Shown one piece after another: positions 1-5,292 of a DNA stretch of 5,292 nt. Position 1 is the stretch's first letter. Each line of letters opens with the position of its first letter. The position numbers and the translations under genes are program-made. The notes under the pieces are model-generated. The model saw nothing but the letters and a program-made list of their open reading frames with translations. It made no database searches and was not told the DNA's origin. Source of the stretch: Pseudomonadota bacterium (GTDB lineage Bacteria > Pseudomonadota > Gammaproteobacteria > Pseudomonadales > UBA5518); the NCBI GenBank assembly GCA_963204845.1, contig CAUJIL010000230.1:1-5292 (forward strand), read 5' to 3'.

Positions 1-13
1 TGCCCGGACATGA

Positions 14-75
14 ATCGTTCGGCCACAGGCCGAACCTACGCGGGCATCGTTCGGCCACAGGCCGAACCTGCGCGG
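14..75 (-). repeat. Two tandem REP-like hairpin repeats
   Basis: Two copies of a roughly 30-nt unit lie at 14-43 and 46-75, with a period of 32 nt and one mismatch (position 38 A versus 70 G). Each unit holds a perfect hairpin with 8-bp arms GTTCGGCC/GGCCGAAC and a 3-nt loop, at 17-35 and 49-67. Read on the minus strand, the left unit carries GTAG at the 5' foot of the stem, and the other carries GCAG. A GTAG-type head followed by a short palindrome is the known layout of REP sequences mobilised by RAYT (TnpA-REP) transposases. Positions 1-9 resemble the end of a unit (8 of 9 bases match 69-77), so the array may continue to the left. The repeats sit just downstream of the ygiQ-family gene, where they could stabilise the mRNA 3' end or act in termination. 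No RAYT gene lies in the window. The repeat structure is seen directly; the REP family assignment is inference. Confidence 0.75.
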
Positions 76-96
76 ACGCCTGCGGGCGCGGTCCGC
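72..96 (-). terminator. Possible hairpin after ygiQ, no U-tract
   Basis: Inverted arms GCGGAC (72-77) and GTCCGC (91-96) flank a 13-nt GC-rich interval. They begin about 20 nt past the stop codon of the ygiQ-family gene. A smaller competing stem, CGCC/GGCG at 77-80/85-88, lies within the same stretch. No run of T follows on the minus strand, so this is not a canonical intrinsic terminator. In sequence this GC-rich, such arms can arise by chance. Confidence 0.25.
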
Positions 97-117
97 AGCG
101 AAGCGGGCCGGTGGGCG

Positions 118-2283
118 TCAGCGAGGGGTGCGGCGCCGGTGCGCGGACGGGGTGCCGACGGGAGGGACACGACGGCGCCCGGGAGCAGGTTCGGCGTGCG
201 CCGACGGGGCGCGACCGGTGCCTGCAGGCTGGTACGCCGGCACCAGATGACGCTTGCCGTTGCCGATCAGGTCCGCGCGTCCCATGCGCTTCAGCGCCTC
301 GCGCAACAAGGGCCAGTTGTCCGGGTCGTGATAGCGCAGGAAGGCCTTGTGCAGGCGGCGCATGCGCGGGGCGCGCACGGTCTCGACTTCCTCGCCACCG
401 CGACGCACGCGTTTGAGCGGGTTGCTGCGCGTGTGGTACATCGCGGTGGCGAGCGTCATCGGCGTGGGCAGGAAGGTCTGTACCTGGTCGAGACGGAACC
501 CGTTGTGCTTCAGCCACAGTGCGAGGTTCAGCATGTCCTCGTCGCTGGTGCCCGGGTGCGCGGCGATGAAATAGGGGATCAGGTACTGTTCCTTGCCGGC
601 TTCGCGCGAGAAGCGGTCGAACATCTCCTTGAAGCGCTCGTAGTTGCCCATGCCGGGCTTCATCATCTTCGACAGCGGGCCTTCCTCGGTATGCTCCGGC
701 GCGATCTTCAGGTAGCCGCCGACGTGGTGCTGCGTCAGTTCCTTCACGTACTCGGGGGAACGCACCGCGAGGTCGTAGCGCAGGCCCGAGCTGATGAGCA
801 CCTTCTTCACCCCGGGCAGCGCGCGCGCCTTGCGGTACAGCGTCACCAGCGCCGAGTGGTCGGTCCCCATGTTCTCGCACACGTCCGGATACACGCACGA
901 CAGCCGGCGGCACGCGCTCTCGATCTCGTGCGAGCGGCAGCTGAGGCGGTACATGTTCGCGGTCGGGCCGCCGAGGTCGGAGATCACGCCGGTGAAGCCC
1001 GGCGTGCGGTCGCGGATCTCCTCGATCTCGCGCAGGATCGAGGCCTCCGAGCGGCTCTGGATGAGGCGTCCCTCGTGCTCGGTGATCGAGCAGAAGGTAC
1101 AGCCGCCGAAACAGCCGCGCATGATGTTGATCGAGAAACGGATCATCTCGTAGGCCGGGATGCGCGCATCCCCGTAGCCCGGGTGCGGCCGGCGCTGGTA
1201 CGGCAGATCGTAGATCGTGTCGATCTCGGCGGTGACGAGCGGCAGCGGCGGCGGATTCAGCCACACGTCGCGAGCGCCGTGGCCCTGCACCAGCGCGCGC
1301 GCATTGCCCGGGTTCGACTCGAGATGGAAGCAGCGCGAGGCGTGCGCGTAGAGCACCGGATCGTCGCGAACCGCTTCGTACGACGGCAGGCGCACCACGC
1401 TGAGGGTGCGATCGACGCGCCGCTTGGCCCCCGGCACGAATCGCAGCACCTGGGCGCCGGACGGCGGCTCCGCGTCGCCCTGCGCCTGCGCGACCTCCTG
1501 CGCCTCGGGCACCGGCGACCCCATCGCGTAGGGGTCCGGGTGGCGCAGCAGCGAGCCCGGTGCATCGACCTCGCTCGAATCGATCTCGGTCCAGTCCGCG
1601 TCCGGCCGCCAGCCGCGCGGCACCATGAACGCGGTGCCGCGCAGGTCGCGGATCGTGCCCACCGGTTCACCGGCGGCCAGGCGGTGTGAGAGCGCGACCA
1701 GCGCACGTTCGGCGTTGCCGTAGAGCAGCAGGTCCGCCTTCGAATCGGCGAGCACCGAGCGGCGCACCTTGTCGGACCAGTAGTCGTAGTGCGCGATGCG
1801 GCGCAGGCTGGCCTCGATCGAGCCGATCACGATCGGCGTGTCGGGGAAGGCCTCGCGCGCGCGCTGCGCGTAGACGGTCAACGCGCGGTCCGGGCGCCGG
1901 TTCGGCTGCCCGCCCGCCGTGTAGGCGTCCTCGGAGCGGATCTTCCGGTCCGCCGTGTAGCGGTTGATCATCGAGTCCATGTTGCCTGCGGTGATCCCGA
2001 AGAACAGGTTCGGGCGCCCGAGCGCGCGGAAGTCCTCCACCGACTGCCAGCGCGGCTGGCTGATGATGCCGACGCGGAATCCCTGCGCCTCGAGCACGCG
2101 CCCGACCAGCGCCATGCCGAAGCTGGGGTGATCGATGTACGCGTCGCCGGTGACGATCACGATGTCGCACGAGTCCCAGCCGAGCGTGTCCATCTCGCCG
2201 CGTGACATCGGCAGGAACGGCGCGGTGCCGAAGCGCTTGGCCCAGTACTTGCGGTAACCGAAAAGAGGGGGTGCCTGTTGCAT
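118..2283 (-). CDS. ygiQ: YgiQ family radical SAM protein (UPF0313)
   Basis: The product is 721 residues, close to E. coli YgiQ (about 739), and the similarity runs from end to end. The N-terminal part includes WDSCDIVIVTGDAYIDHPSF (residues 36-55) and GNMDSMINRYTADR (100-113), which are hallmarks of the family's N-terminal domain. The radical SAM motif is CFGGCTFC, with Cys391, Cys395 and Cys398 (CX3CX2C) expected to bind the [4Fe-4S] cluster that cleaves S-adenosylmethionine. The segment GYLKIAPEHTEEGPLSKMMK (523-542) and a C-terminal DUF3362-like region follow. The tail from about residue 685 is Pro/Arg-rich and probably disordered. Residues 225-290 form an acidic, Pro-rich variable insert. 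Four further cysteines at 449, 458, 463 and 469 may hold a second cluster. The ATG at 2283 is chosen because an in-frame TAG lies four codons upstream. No clear Shine-Dalgarno sequence precedes it. The gene is 93 nt downstream of motB. The family's substrate and reaction are, as far as I know, undetermined; the assignment to the family is secure. Confidence 0.95.
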   Translation of the reverse strand: MQQAPPLFGYRKYWAKRFGTAPFLPMSRGEMDTLGWDSCDIVIVTGDAYIDHPSFGMALVGRVLEAQGFRVGIISQPRWQSVEDFRALGRPNLFFGITAGNMDSMINRYTADRKIRSEDAYTAGGQPNRRPDRALTVYAQRAREAFPDTPIVIGSIEASLRRIAHYDYWSDKVRRSVLADSKADLLLYGNAERALVALSHRLAAGEPVGTIRDLRGTAFMVPRGWRPDADWTEIDSSEVDAPGSLLRHPDPYAMGSPVPEAQEVAQAQGDAEPPSGAQVLRFVPGAKRRVDRTLSVVRLPSYEAVRDDPVLYAHASRCFHLESNPGNARALVQGHGARDVWLNPPPLPLVTAEIDTIYDLPYQRRPHPGYGDARIPAYEMIRFSINIMRGCFGGCTFCSITEHEGRLIQSRSEASILREIEEIRDRTPGFTGVISDLGGPTANMYRLSCRSHEIESACRRLSCVYPDVCENMGTDHSALVTLYRKARALPGVKKVLISSGLRYDLAVRSPEYVKELTQHHVGGYLKIAPEHTEEGPLSKMMKPGMGNYERFKEMFDRFSREAGKEQYLIPYFIAAHPGTSDEDMLNLALWLKHNGFRLDQVQTFLPTPMTLATAMYHTRSNPLKRVRRGGEEVETVRAPRMRRLHKAFLRYHDPDNWPLLREALKRMGRADLIGNGKRHLVPAYQPAGTGRAPSAHAEPAPGRRRVPPVGTPSAHRRRTPR

Positions 2284-2295
2284 GCGCGCATTCTA
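2284..2295 (-). promoter_or_regulatory. Possible -10 element at the ygiQ start
   Basis: On the minus strand TAGAAT (2295-2290) matches the sigma-70 -10 consensus TATAAT at five of six positions. It ends 6 nt before the ATG of the ygiQ-family gene. With normal spacing, transcription would start at or next to the A of that ATG, giving a leaderless mRNA. This fits the lack of a recognisable ribosome binding site. No good TTGACA-like -35 box is seen about 17 nt upstream, where the DNA is very GC-rich. The hexamer match is seen; promoter function is inference. Confidence 0.3.
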
Positions 2296-2301
2296 GCGGC
2301 T

Positions 2302-2319
2302 GGCGCCGCGGCAGGCGCC
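2302..2319. repeat. GGCGCC inverted repeat upstream of ygiQ
   Basis: Two copies of the self-complementary hexamer GGCGCC (2302-2307 and 2314-2319) are separated by 6 nt. They can be read as a direct repeat or as a 6-bp stem with a 6-nt loop. The pair lies immediately upstream of the possible -10 element, where an operator could sit. It may equally be chance in GC-rich spacer DNA. Confidence 0.3.
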
Positions 2320-2323
2320 GTGA

Positions 2324-2335
2324 ATGCCCGGGCAT
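2324..2335. repeat. 12-bp perfect palindrome in motB-ygiQ spacer
   Basis: ATGCCCGGGCAT is a perfect 12-bp palindrome, followed on the plus strand by a short AT-rich patch (ATATTTG), the least GC-rich stretch of this spacer. It lies 40-52 nt upstream of the ygiQ-family start codon, a plausible place for a dimeric regulator to bind. No known operator consensus is recognised. Confidence 0.3.
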
Positions 2336-2353
2336 ATTTGGCGGCTGTGCCTG

Positions 2354-2372
2354 CGCCGGCCCGAGGCCGGCG
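2354..2372 (-). terminator. Strong GC hairpin 4 nt after the motB stop
   Basis: A perfect 8-bp stem (2372-2365 with 2361-2354; minus-strand arms CGCCGGCC/GGCCGGCG) closes a 3-nt TCG loop. It begins within a few bases of the motB TGA. All eight pairs are G-C, so the hairpin should be very stable. No T-tract follows on the minus strand. It therefore resembles the tail-less hairpins of high-GC genomes and could end or attenuate motAB transcription, or protect the mRNA 3' end. The stem is seen; termination is inferred. Confidence 0.5.
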
Positions 2373-2376
2373 GGGT

Positions 2377-3333
2377 TCACGGGGAGGGCGGTGCGGCGGC
2401 GGGCGCGGTGTCCCTGAGGAATTCGTCCTGGTCGCGCGTGAGCAGCGTGACGCCCTTCAGCGCGTCCTCGACCTCGCGCCGCAATACCAGGATCACGATG
2501 CGGCGGTTGCTCGGTGCGGTCGGATCCTCGACGATGCGCGGCACCGAGGCGCCCATGCCCTGCACGGTGAACACCTTGTCCTCCGGGTAGCCGCCCTCGA
2601 TCAGTGCACGCCGGGCGCTGTTGGCGCGGTCGGCCGACAGTTCCCAGTTGCTGAAGTCGGCGCCCTCGCGGTACGGGATCGAATCGGTGTGGCCGTTGAC
2701 GCTGAGCCGGTTGGCGACCACGTCGAGGCGCGGCGCGAGCGCCAGCAGCACCTCGCGCGCGTAGTCCTGCAGCAGGCTCTGGCCGCGGTCGAACATCGGG
2801 CGGTTTTCCTTGTCGACCAGCTGGATGCGCAGCCCGAGCGCGGTCTGGTCGATGATGATCTGGTCGCGCAGCTGCATGAACGCGGAGTCCTGCCGGCCGA
2901 GTTCTTCCTCGAGCGTGTGCTGCAGTTCGTCGAGCGAGCGCTTCTCGCGCGCTTCCTGCTCCGCGCGCACCGCTTCGTCGCTCGCGCTAGCCAGTAAGGG
3001 CGCGGACTCGACCGGCTCGGTCTGGCTGAGCGGATTGTCGAGCGAGATCGCGCCGGGCTCGATGCCACCCGGCCCGATCTGTCCGACGCCGGGTGCATCG
3101 AGGCCGCCGCCCTGGCCGGCGATCGTGCCGCGCGGGTCGTTGAAGTAGCCCTGGATCGCGGTCCGTTCCTCCGGCGAGGTCTGCGCGAGCAGCCACATCA
3201 GCAGGAAGAACGCCATCATCGCGGTCACGAAGTCGGCGAACGCGACTTTCCATGATCCGCCGTGGTGCCCATGTGCGACGACCTTCTTGCGGCGGATGAT
3301 GATCGGTGCGGAATTGCCGTCGGTGAGGCTCAT
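2377..3333 (-). CDS. motB: Flagellar motor stator protein MotB
   Basis: The product is 318 residues (E. coli MotB has 308). The N-terminus has a basic cytoplasmic stretch (IIIRRKKVVAHGHHGGSWK, 11-29) and one transmembrane helix (about 30-50) with the family signature AFADFVTAMMAFFLLMWLL. Asp34 is the expected ion-carrying residue, equivalent to E. coli Asp32. The segment TSPEERTAIQGYFNDP (52-67) matches the periplasmic plug region. A Gly/Pro-rich linker (about 70-105) and a charged, helix-prone stretch (about 117-150) lead to an OmpA-like peptidoglycan-binding domain. That domain has NGHTDSIPY (213-221), SNWELSADRAN (228-238) and SNRRIVILV (275-283). The protein anchors the stator to the cell wall and with MotA forms the ion channel that drives flagellar rotation. 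The start overlaps the motA stop as ATGA, so translational coupling is likely. GAGGAG lies about 14 nt upstream of the ATG. Proton rather than sodium coupling is inferred from resemblance to E. coli MotB. Confidence 0.97.
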   Translation of the reverse strand: MSLTDGNSAPIIIRRKKVVAHGHHGGSWKVAFADFVTAMMAFFLLMWLLAQTSPEERTAIQGYFNDPRGTIAGQGGGLDAPGVGQIGPGGIEPGAISLDNPLSQTEPVESAPLLASASDEAVRAEQEAREKRSLDELQHTLEEELGRQDSAFMQLRDQIIIDQTALGLRIQLVDKENRPMFDRGQSLLQDYAREVLLALAPRLDVVANRLSVNGHTDSIPYREGADFSNWELSADRANSARRALIEGGYPEDKVFTVQGMGASVPRIVEDPTAPSNRRIVILVLRREVEDALKGVTLLTRDQDEFLRDTAPAAAPPSP

Positions 3334-4181
3334 TTCTGCTTCACGCGCTCCTCGACCTCATCCCAGGTGGGGCGGATCGCGTGGTAGAGGATCTTGCGTC
3401 CGAACTCGACCGCGAGCTGGGGTGGCGCCCCCGAGAAACTCGCCATCATCGCGACCTTGATGCACTCGAAGTACTTCGCTTCCTCGCGCGCCTGGTGTTC
3501 GAGATACACCGACATCGGTCCCACCACGCCATAGGAGAGCAGGATACCCAGGAAGGTACCGACCAGTGCCGCACCGACGTGGTGACCGAGTTCGGCGGGC
3601 GGACCCCCGATGTGCGACATCGTGATCACGATGCCCATCACGGCGGCCACGATACCGAAGCCCGGCAGCGCGTCGGCCACCTTGCCGAGCGCGCCGGGTA
3701 CCAGGTGCGACTCGGTGTGATGCGTCTCGAGTTCGGCCTCGAACAGGGCGTCGAGGTCGTGTGTGGCGACCCCGCCCAGCGTCATCACGCGCAGGTAGTC
3801 GATGATGAACTCGCGCGCACCGTGGATCCGGTCCACGCCGGTGTGCTTGGTGAAGATCGGGCTCGCCTCGGGGTCGTCGATGTCCTTTTCGATGCCGAGC
3901 AGACCCTCGCGGCGCATCTTGTTGAACAGGTCGTAGAGCAGCGCGAAGAGGTCGAGGTAGGCGTCCTTGCCGAACGGCGAGGCCTTCAGCAACTTGCCGG
4001 CGGATTTCATGATGTCGATGGTGACCGCCAGCGGGTTGGACATCACCATCGCGCCGAGTGCTGCGCCACCGATGATCAGCAACTCGTACGGCTGGAACAG
4101 CGCGAGCAGTTGTCCGCCGGAGAGCATGAAGCCGGCCACGCACGACGCCAGTACCACCACCAGTCCGATCAGCACGTTCAT
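3330..4181 (-). CDS. motA: Flagellar motor stator protein MotA
   Basis: From the ATG at 4181 the product is 283 residues, against 295 in E. coli. It has four predicted membrane segments: about 1-22, 30-48, 167-187 and 202-222. A large cytoplasmic loop lies between the second and third. Key residues fall at the same numbers as in E. coli MotA: Arg90 and Glu98 in KMRREGLLGIEKDIDDP, which contact FliG of the rotor, and Pro173 (ALPGFGIVAAVMG) and Pro222 (VVGPMS) at the channel. The C-terminal AVEFGRKILY is also a family signature. MotA surrounds MotB in the inner membrane and turns ion flow into torque. An ATG at 4226 in the same frame would add 15 residues (HACPARNAEELEQQ after Met). It is rejected because those residues are not part of the family and no ribosome binding site precedes them. 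The gene overlaps motB by 4 nt. It lies next to no other flagellar gene in this window. Confidence 0.97.
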   Translation of the reverse strand: MNVLIGLVVVLASCVAGFMLSGGQLLALFQPYELLIIGGAALGAMVMSNPLAVTIDIMKSAGKLLKASPFGKDAYLDLFALLYDLFNKMRREGLLGIEKDIDDPEASPIFTKHTGVDRIHGAREFIIDYLRVMTLGGVATHDLDALFEAELETHHTESHLVPGALGKVADALPGFGIVAAVMGIVITMSHIGGPPAELGHHVGAALVGTFLGILLSYGVVGPMSVYLEHQAREEAKYFECIKVAMMASFSGAPPQLAVEFGRKILYHAIRPTWDEVEERVKQK

Positions 4182-4193
4182 CTGTTGTTCGAG

Positions 4194-4200
4194 CTCCTCT
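4194..4200 (-). promoter_or_regulatory. Ribosome binding site of motA
   Basis: AGAGGAG on the minus strand ends 12 nt before the ATG at 4181. The spacing is slightly long, but this is the best Shine-Dalgarno match in the region. It falls inside the hypothetical longer reading frame from 4226, which supports the shorter MotA start. Confidence 0.6.
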
Positions 4201-4237
4201 GCGTTGCGCGCCGGGCACGCGTGCATGCGGCGTACCG

Positions 4238-4253
4238 CCTTGCCGCGGCAAGG
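4238..4253. repeat. 16-bp perfect palindrome in the motA leader
   Basis: CCTTGCCGCGGCAAGG is perfectly self-complementary over 16 bp, with no central spacer. It lies 24 nt after the rlmD-type stop codon (minus strand) and 56-72 nt before the motA ATG. As DNA it could bind a symmetric regulator of motAB. As RNA it would fold into a 6-bp stem with a CGCG loop, possibly as a tail-less terminator for the upstream gene. No T-tract follows, and no known operator is recognised. A second, smaller hairpin (GGCG/CGCC arms around GTA) lies directly beside it on the motA side. Confidence 0.45.
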
Positions 4254-4276
4254 AGACTAGCACAGGGTCGGGGATC

Positions 4277-5292
4277 TCACACGGCGCGCTCGAACACCGC
4301 CAGCGACTCGCAATGCGTGGTCTGCGGGAACATGTCGAACACCCCGGCGCGCGCGAGCCGCCAGCGCCCGGTGCCGCACAGCGCCGCCGCGTCACGGGCC
4401 AGCGTCGCCGCGTCGCACGACACGTAGACGATGCGGCGGGCACGTGTGCGCGCGAGTTGCGGAATCAACGCCGCGGCCCCCTGGCGCGGCGGATCGAGCA
4501 GCACCAGTTCGTGCTCCTCGCGCGTCCAGGCGGCGCCGCGCGGGTCGCGGGAGAGGTCGGTGCAGCGGAACTCGCAACCATCCAGCCCGTTGCGCTCGGC
4601 GTTGTGGCGTGCCAGCACCACCATCGCGGCGTCGCCCTCGAGGCCGGTGACCCGCGCGCCGCGGGCCGCGAGCGGCAGCGAGAAGTTGCCGAGCCCGCAG
4701 AACAGATCGAGCACGCGCTCGCCCGGCGCCGGTGCCAGTTCCTCGAGCACGGCGCCGATCAGCGCGCGGTTGACCAGGCGGTTCGCCTGCGTGAAGTGCC
4801 ACGGCTGGAAGGCAATCGTCGGTCCGTTGTCGCCCGCCGCGTAGACGAGGACGGGTGCGCCATCCGGCCATACGGTCGCACCGGAGCTGGCCAGGCCGTG
4901 GCGGATCGCTACGTCCTCGCGTTCACCCCAGAACTCCAGCGCCTCGCGATCGGCCGCCGCTGCGGCGGGGGACCATGCGGCAGCGAGCGCGACCCCGGGT
5001 TCACCGGCGGCGAGCAGGATCTCGCGCAGCTCCCGTGCCGCACGCAGACCGGCCACCAGGGTGCCGAGTGGCGCGATCAGCCGTGCCAGCGCCGGGACCA
5101 GGATCGGACAGTCATCGAGCGGTTCGACCGCGTGCGAGGTGTCGCGGCGGAAACCGAGCCGGGGTGCCTCGCCACGGCGCGCCGGCGCCACCGCCAGCCG
5201 CGCGCGCGAGCGGTAGCCGAAGGCCGGGCCGGCCACTGGAGCGCGCCATTGGCGGGGCTGCAGGCCGCCAATGCGGCGGGCGTCGCTCTCGG
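4277..5292 (-). CDS. rlmD: 23S rRNA (uracil-5-)-methyltransferase RlmD, 5' end cut by window edge
   Basis: The frame is open to the right edge of the window, giving about 337 visible C-terminal residues of a family whose E. coli member has 433. Numbering is from the first full codon in the window. FGYRSRARLAV (25-35) and DDCPIL (59-64) match the E. coli RlmD region carrying the last of four iron-sulfur cysteines (here Cys61). FQPWHFTQAN (161-170) and the SAM-binding VLDLFCGLGNFSLPLA (193-208) follow. Next come LLDPPRQGA (264-272), the catalytic nucleophile Cys292 in IVYVSCDAATLARD, and the general-base Glu328 in MFPQTTHCESLAVF. The E. coli enzyme makes m5U1939 in 23S rRNA from S-adenosylmethionine. 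The TRAM domain and the other three cluster cysteines would lie beyond the window. A GTG at 5236 is internal, since conserved-looking sequence continues upstream. RlmC and TrmA are relatives; the terminal HCESLAVF fits RlmD better. Confidence 0.9.
   Translation of the reverse strand, partial: ESDARRIGGLQPRQWRAPVAGPAFGYRSRARLAVAPARRGEAPRLGFRRDTSHAVEPLDDCPILVPALARLIAPLGTLVAGLRAARELREILLAAGEPGVALAAAWSPAAAAADREALEFWGEREDVAIRHGLASSGATVWPDGAPVLVYAAGDNGPTIAFQPWHFTQANRLVNRALIGAVLEELAPAPGERVLDLFCGLGNFSLPLAARGARVTGLEGDAAMVVLARHNAERNGLDGCEFRCTDLSRDPRGAAWTREEHELVLLDPPRQGAAALIPQLARTRARRIVYVSCDAATLARDAAALCGTGRWRLARAGVFDMFPQTTHCESLAVFERAV

Noticed and set aside
14..75. The tandem repeats as a CRISPR array
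   Set aside because: Only two full units are present, separated by 2 nt rather than by unique spacers of about 30 nt, and no cas gene is visible.
10..1689. Long plus-strand open frame of 559 codons antisense to the ygiQ-family gene
   Set aside because: It mirrors the real minus-strand gene in GC-rich DNA where stop codons are rare. Its translation is Arg/Ala/His/Val-rich low-complexity sequence with no recognisable domain, while the opposite strand gives a full-length conserved protein.
4182..4226. N-terminal extension of MotA from the ATG at 4226
   Set aside because: The extra 15 residues have no counterpart in MotA proteins. The Shine-Dalgarno sequence lies downstream of that ATG, and residue numbers match E. 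coli MotA exactly from 4181.
4254..4276. Possible extended -10 element (TGCTAGTCT on the minus strand) upstream of motA
   Set aside because: Only three of six positions of the -10 hexamer match, no -35 box is evident and no sigma-28 consensus is seen, so it is too weak to annotate.
3381..4427. Plus-strand open frame of 348 codons opposite motA
   Set aside because: The translation is His/Glu/Arg/Val-rich with no motif. It runs across the motA start, the spacer and the end of the rlmD-type gene, as expected of a GC-rich shadow frame.
5077..5271. A small separate gene or an alternative start for the rlmD-type gene near 5236
   Set aside because: The rlmD frame remains open to the window edge with family-like sequence, so GTG 5236 is internal. 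The overlapping 64-codon frame is an Arg-rich shadow.

Overview
This is a GC-rich window from a bacterium, and all four genes lie on the minus strand. The protein sequences look gammaproteobacterial. The MotA, MotB, RlmD-type and YgiQ-type proteins all align closely with their Escherichia coli counterparts as I remember them. The high GC content and GTAG-headed REP-like hairpins would suit a high-GC gammaproteobacterium, for example a Pseudomonas/Xanthomonas-like or Ectothiorhodospira-like lineage. The genus cannot be fixed from this sequence.

Layout in the direction of transcription (right to left). (1) 5292-4277 is the 3' part of an rlmD-type 23S rRNA (uracil-5-)-methyltransferase gene, cut by the right edge of the window. 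(2) 4276-4182 is a 95-nt spacer holding a perfect 16-bp palindrome and the motA ribosome binding site. (3) 4181-3330 is motA and 3333-2377 is motB. They overlap by 4 nt (ATGA) and form a classical flagellar stator operon. (4) 2376-2284 is a 93-nt spacer with a strong GC hairpin just after motB and two further palindromes. (5) 2283-118 is a ygiQ-family radical SAM gene (UPF0313). (6) 117-1 is a non-coding tail with a weak hairpin and two tandem 32-nt-period REP-like hairpins. A fragment of a further copy probably lies at the window edge.

MotA and MotB work together as the ion-conducting stator that drives flagellar rotation. RlmD-type enzymes make a 5-methyluridine in 23S rRNA. The biochemical role of YgiQ is not established to my knowledge. 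Nothing links the four genes functionally apart from motA-motB, and the flanking genes look like housekeeping neighbours. No mobile element, CRISPR array, tRNA or rRNA was seen.

I did not find a convincing undescribed multi-gene system. The items most worth a second look are a conserved second four-cysteine cluster in the YgiQ protein, the REP-like tandem hairpins at the left edge, the palindrome in the motA leader and a possible leaderless start for ygiQ.
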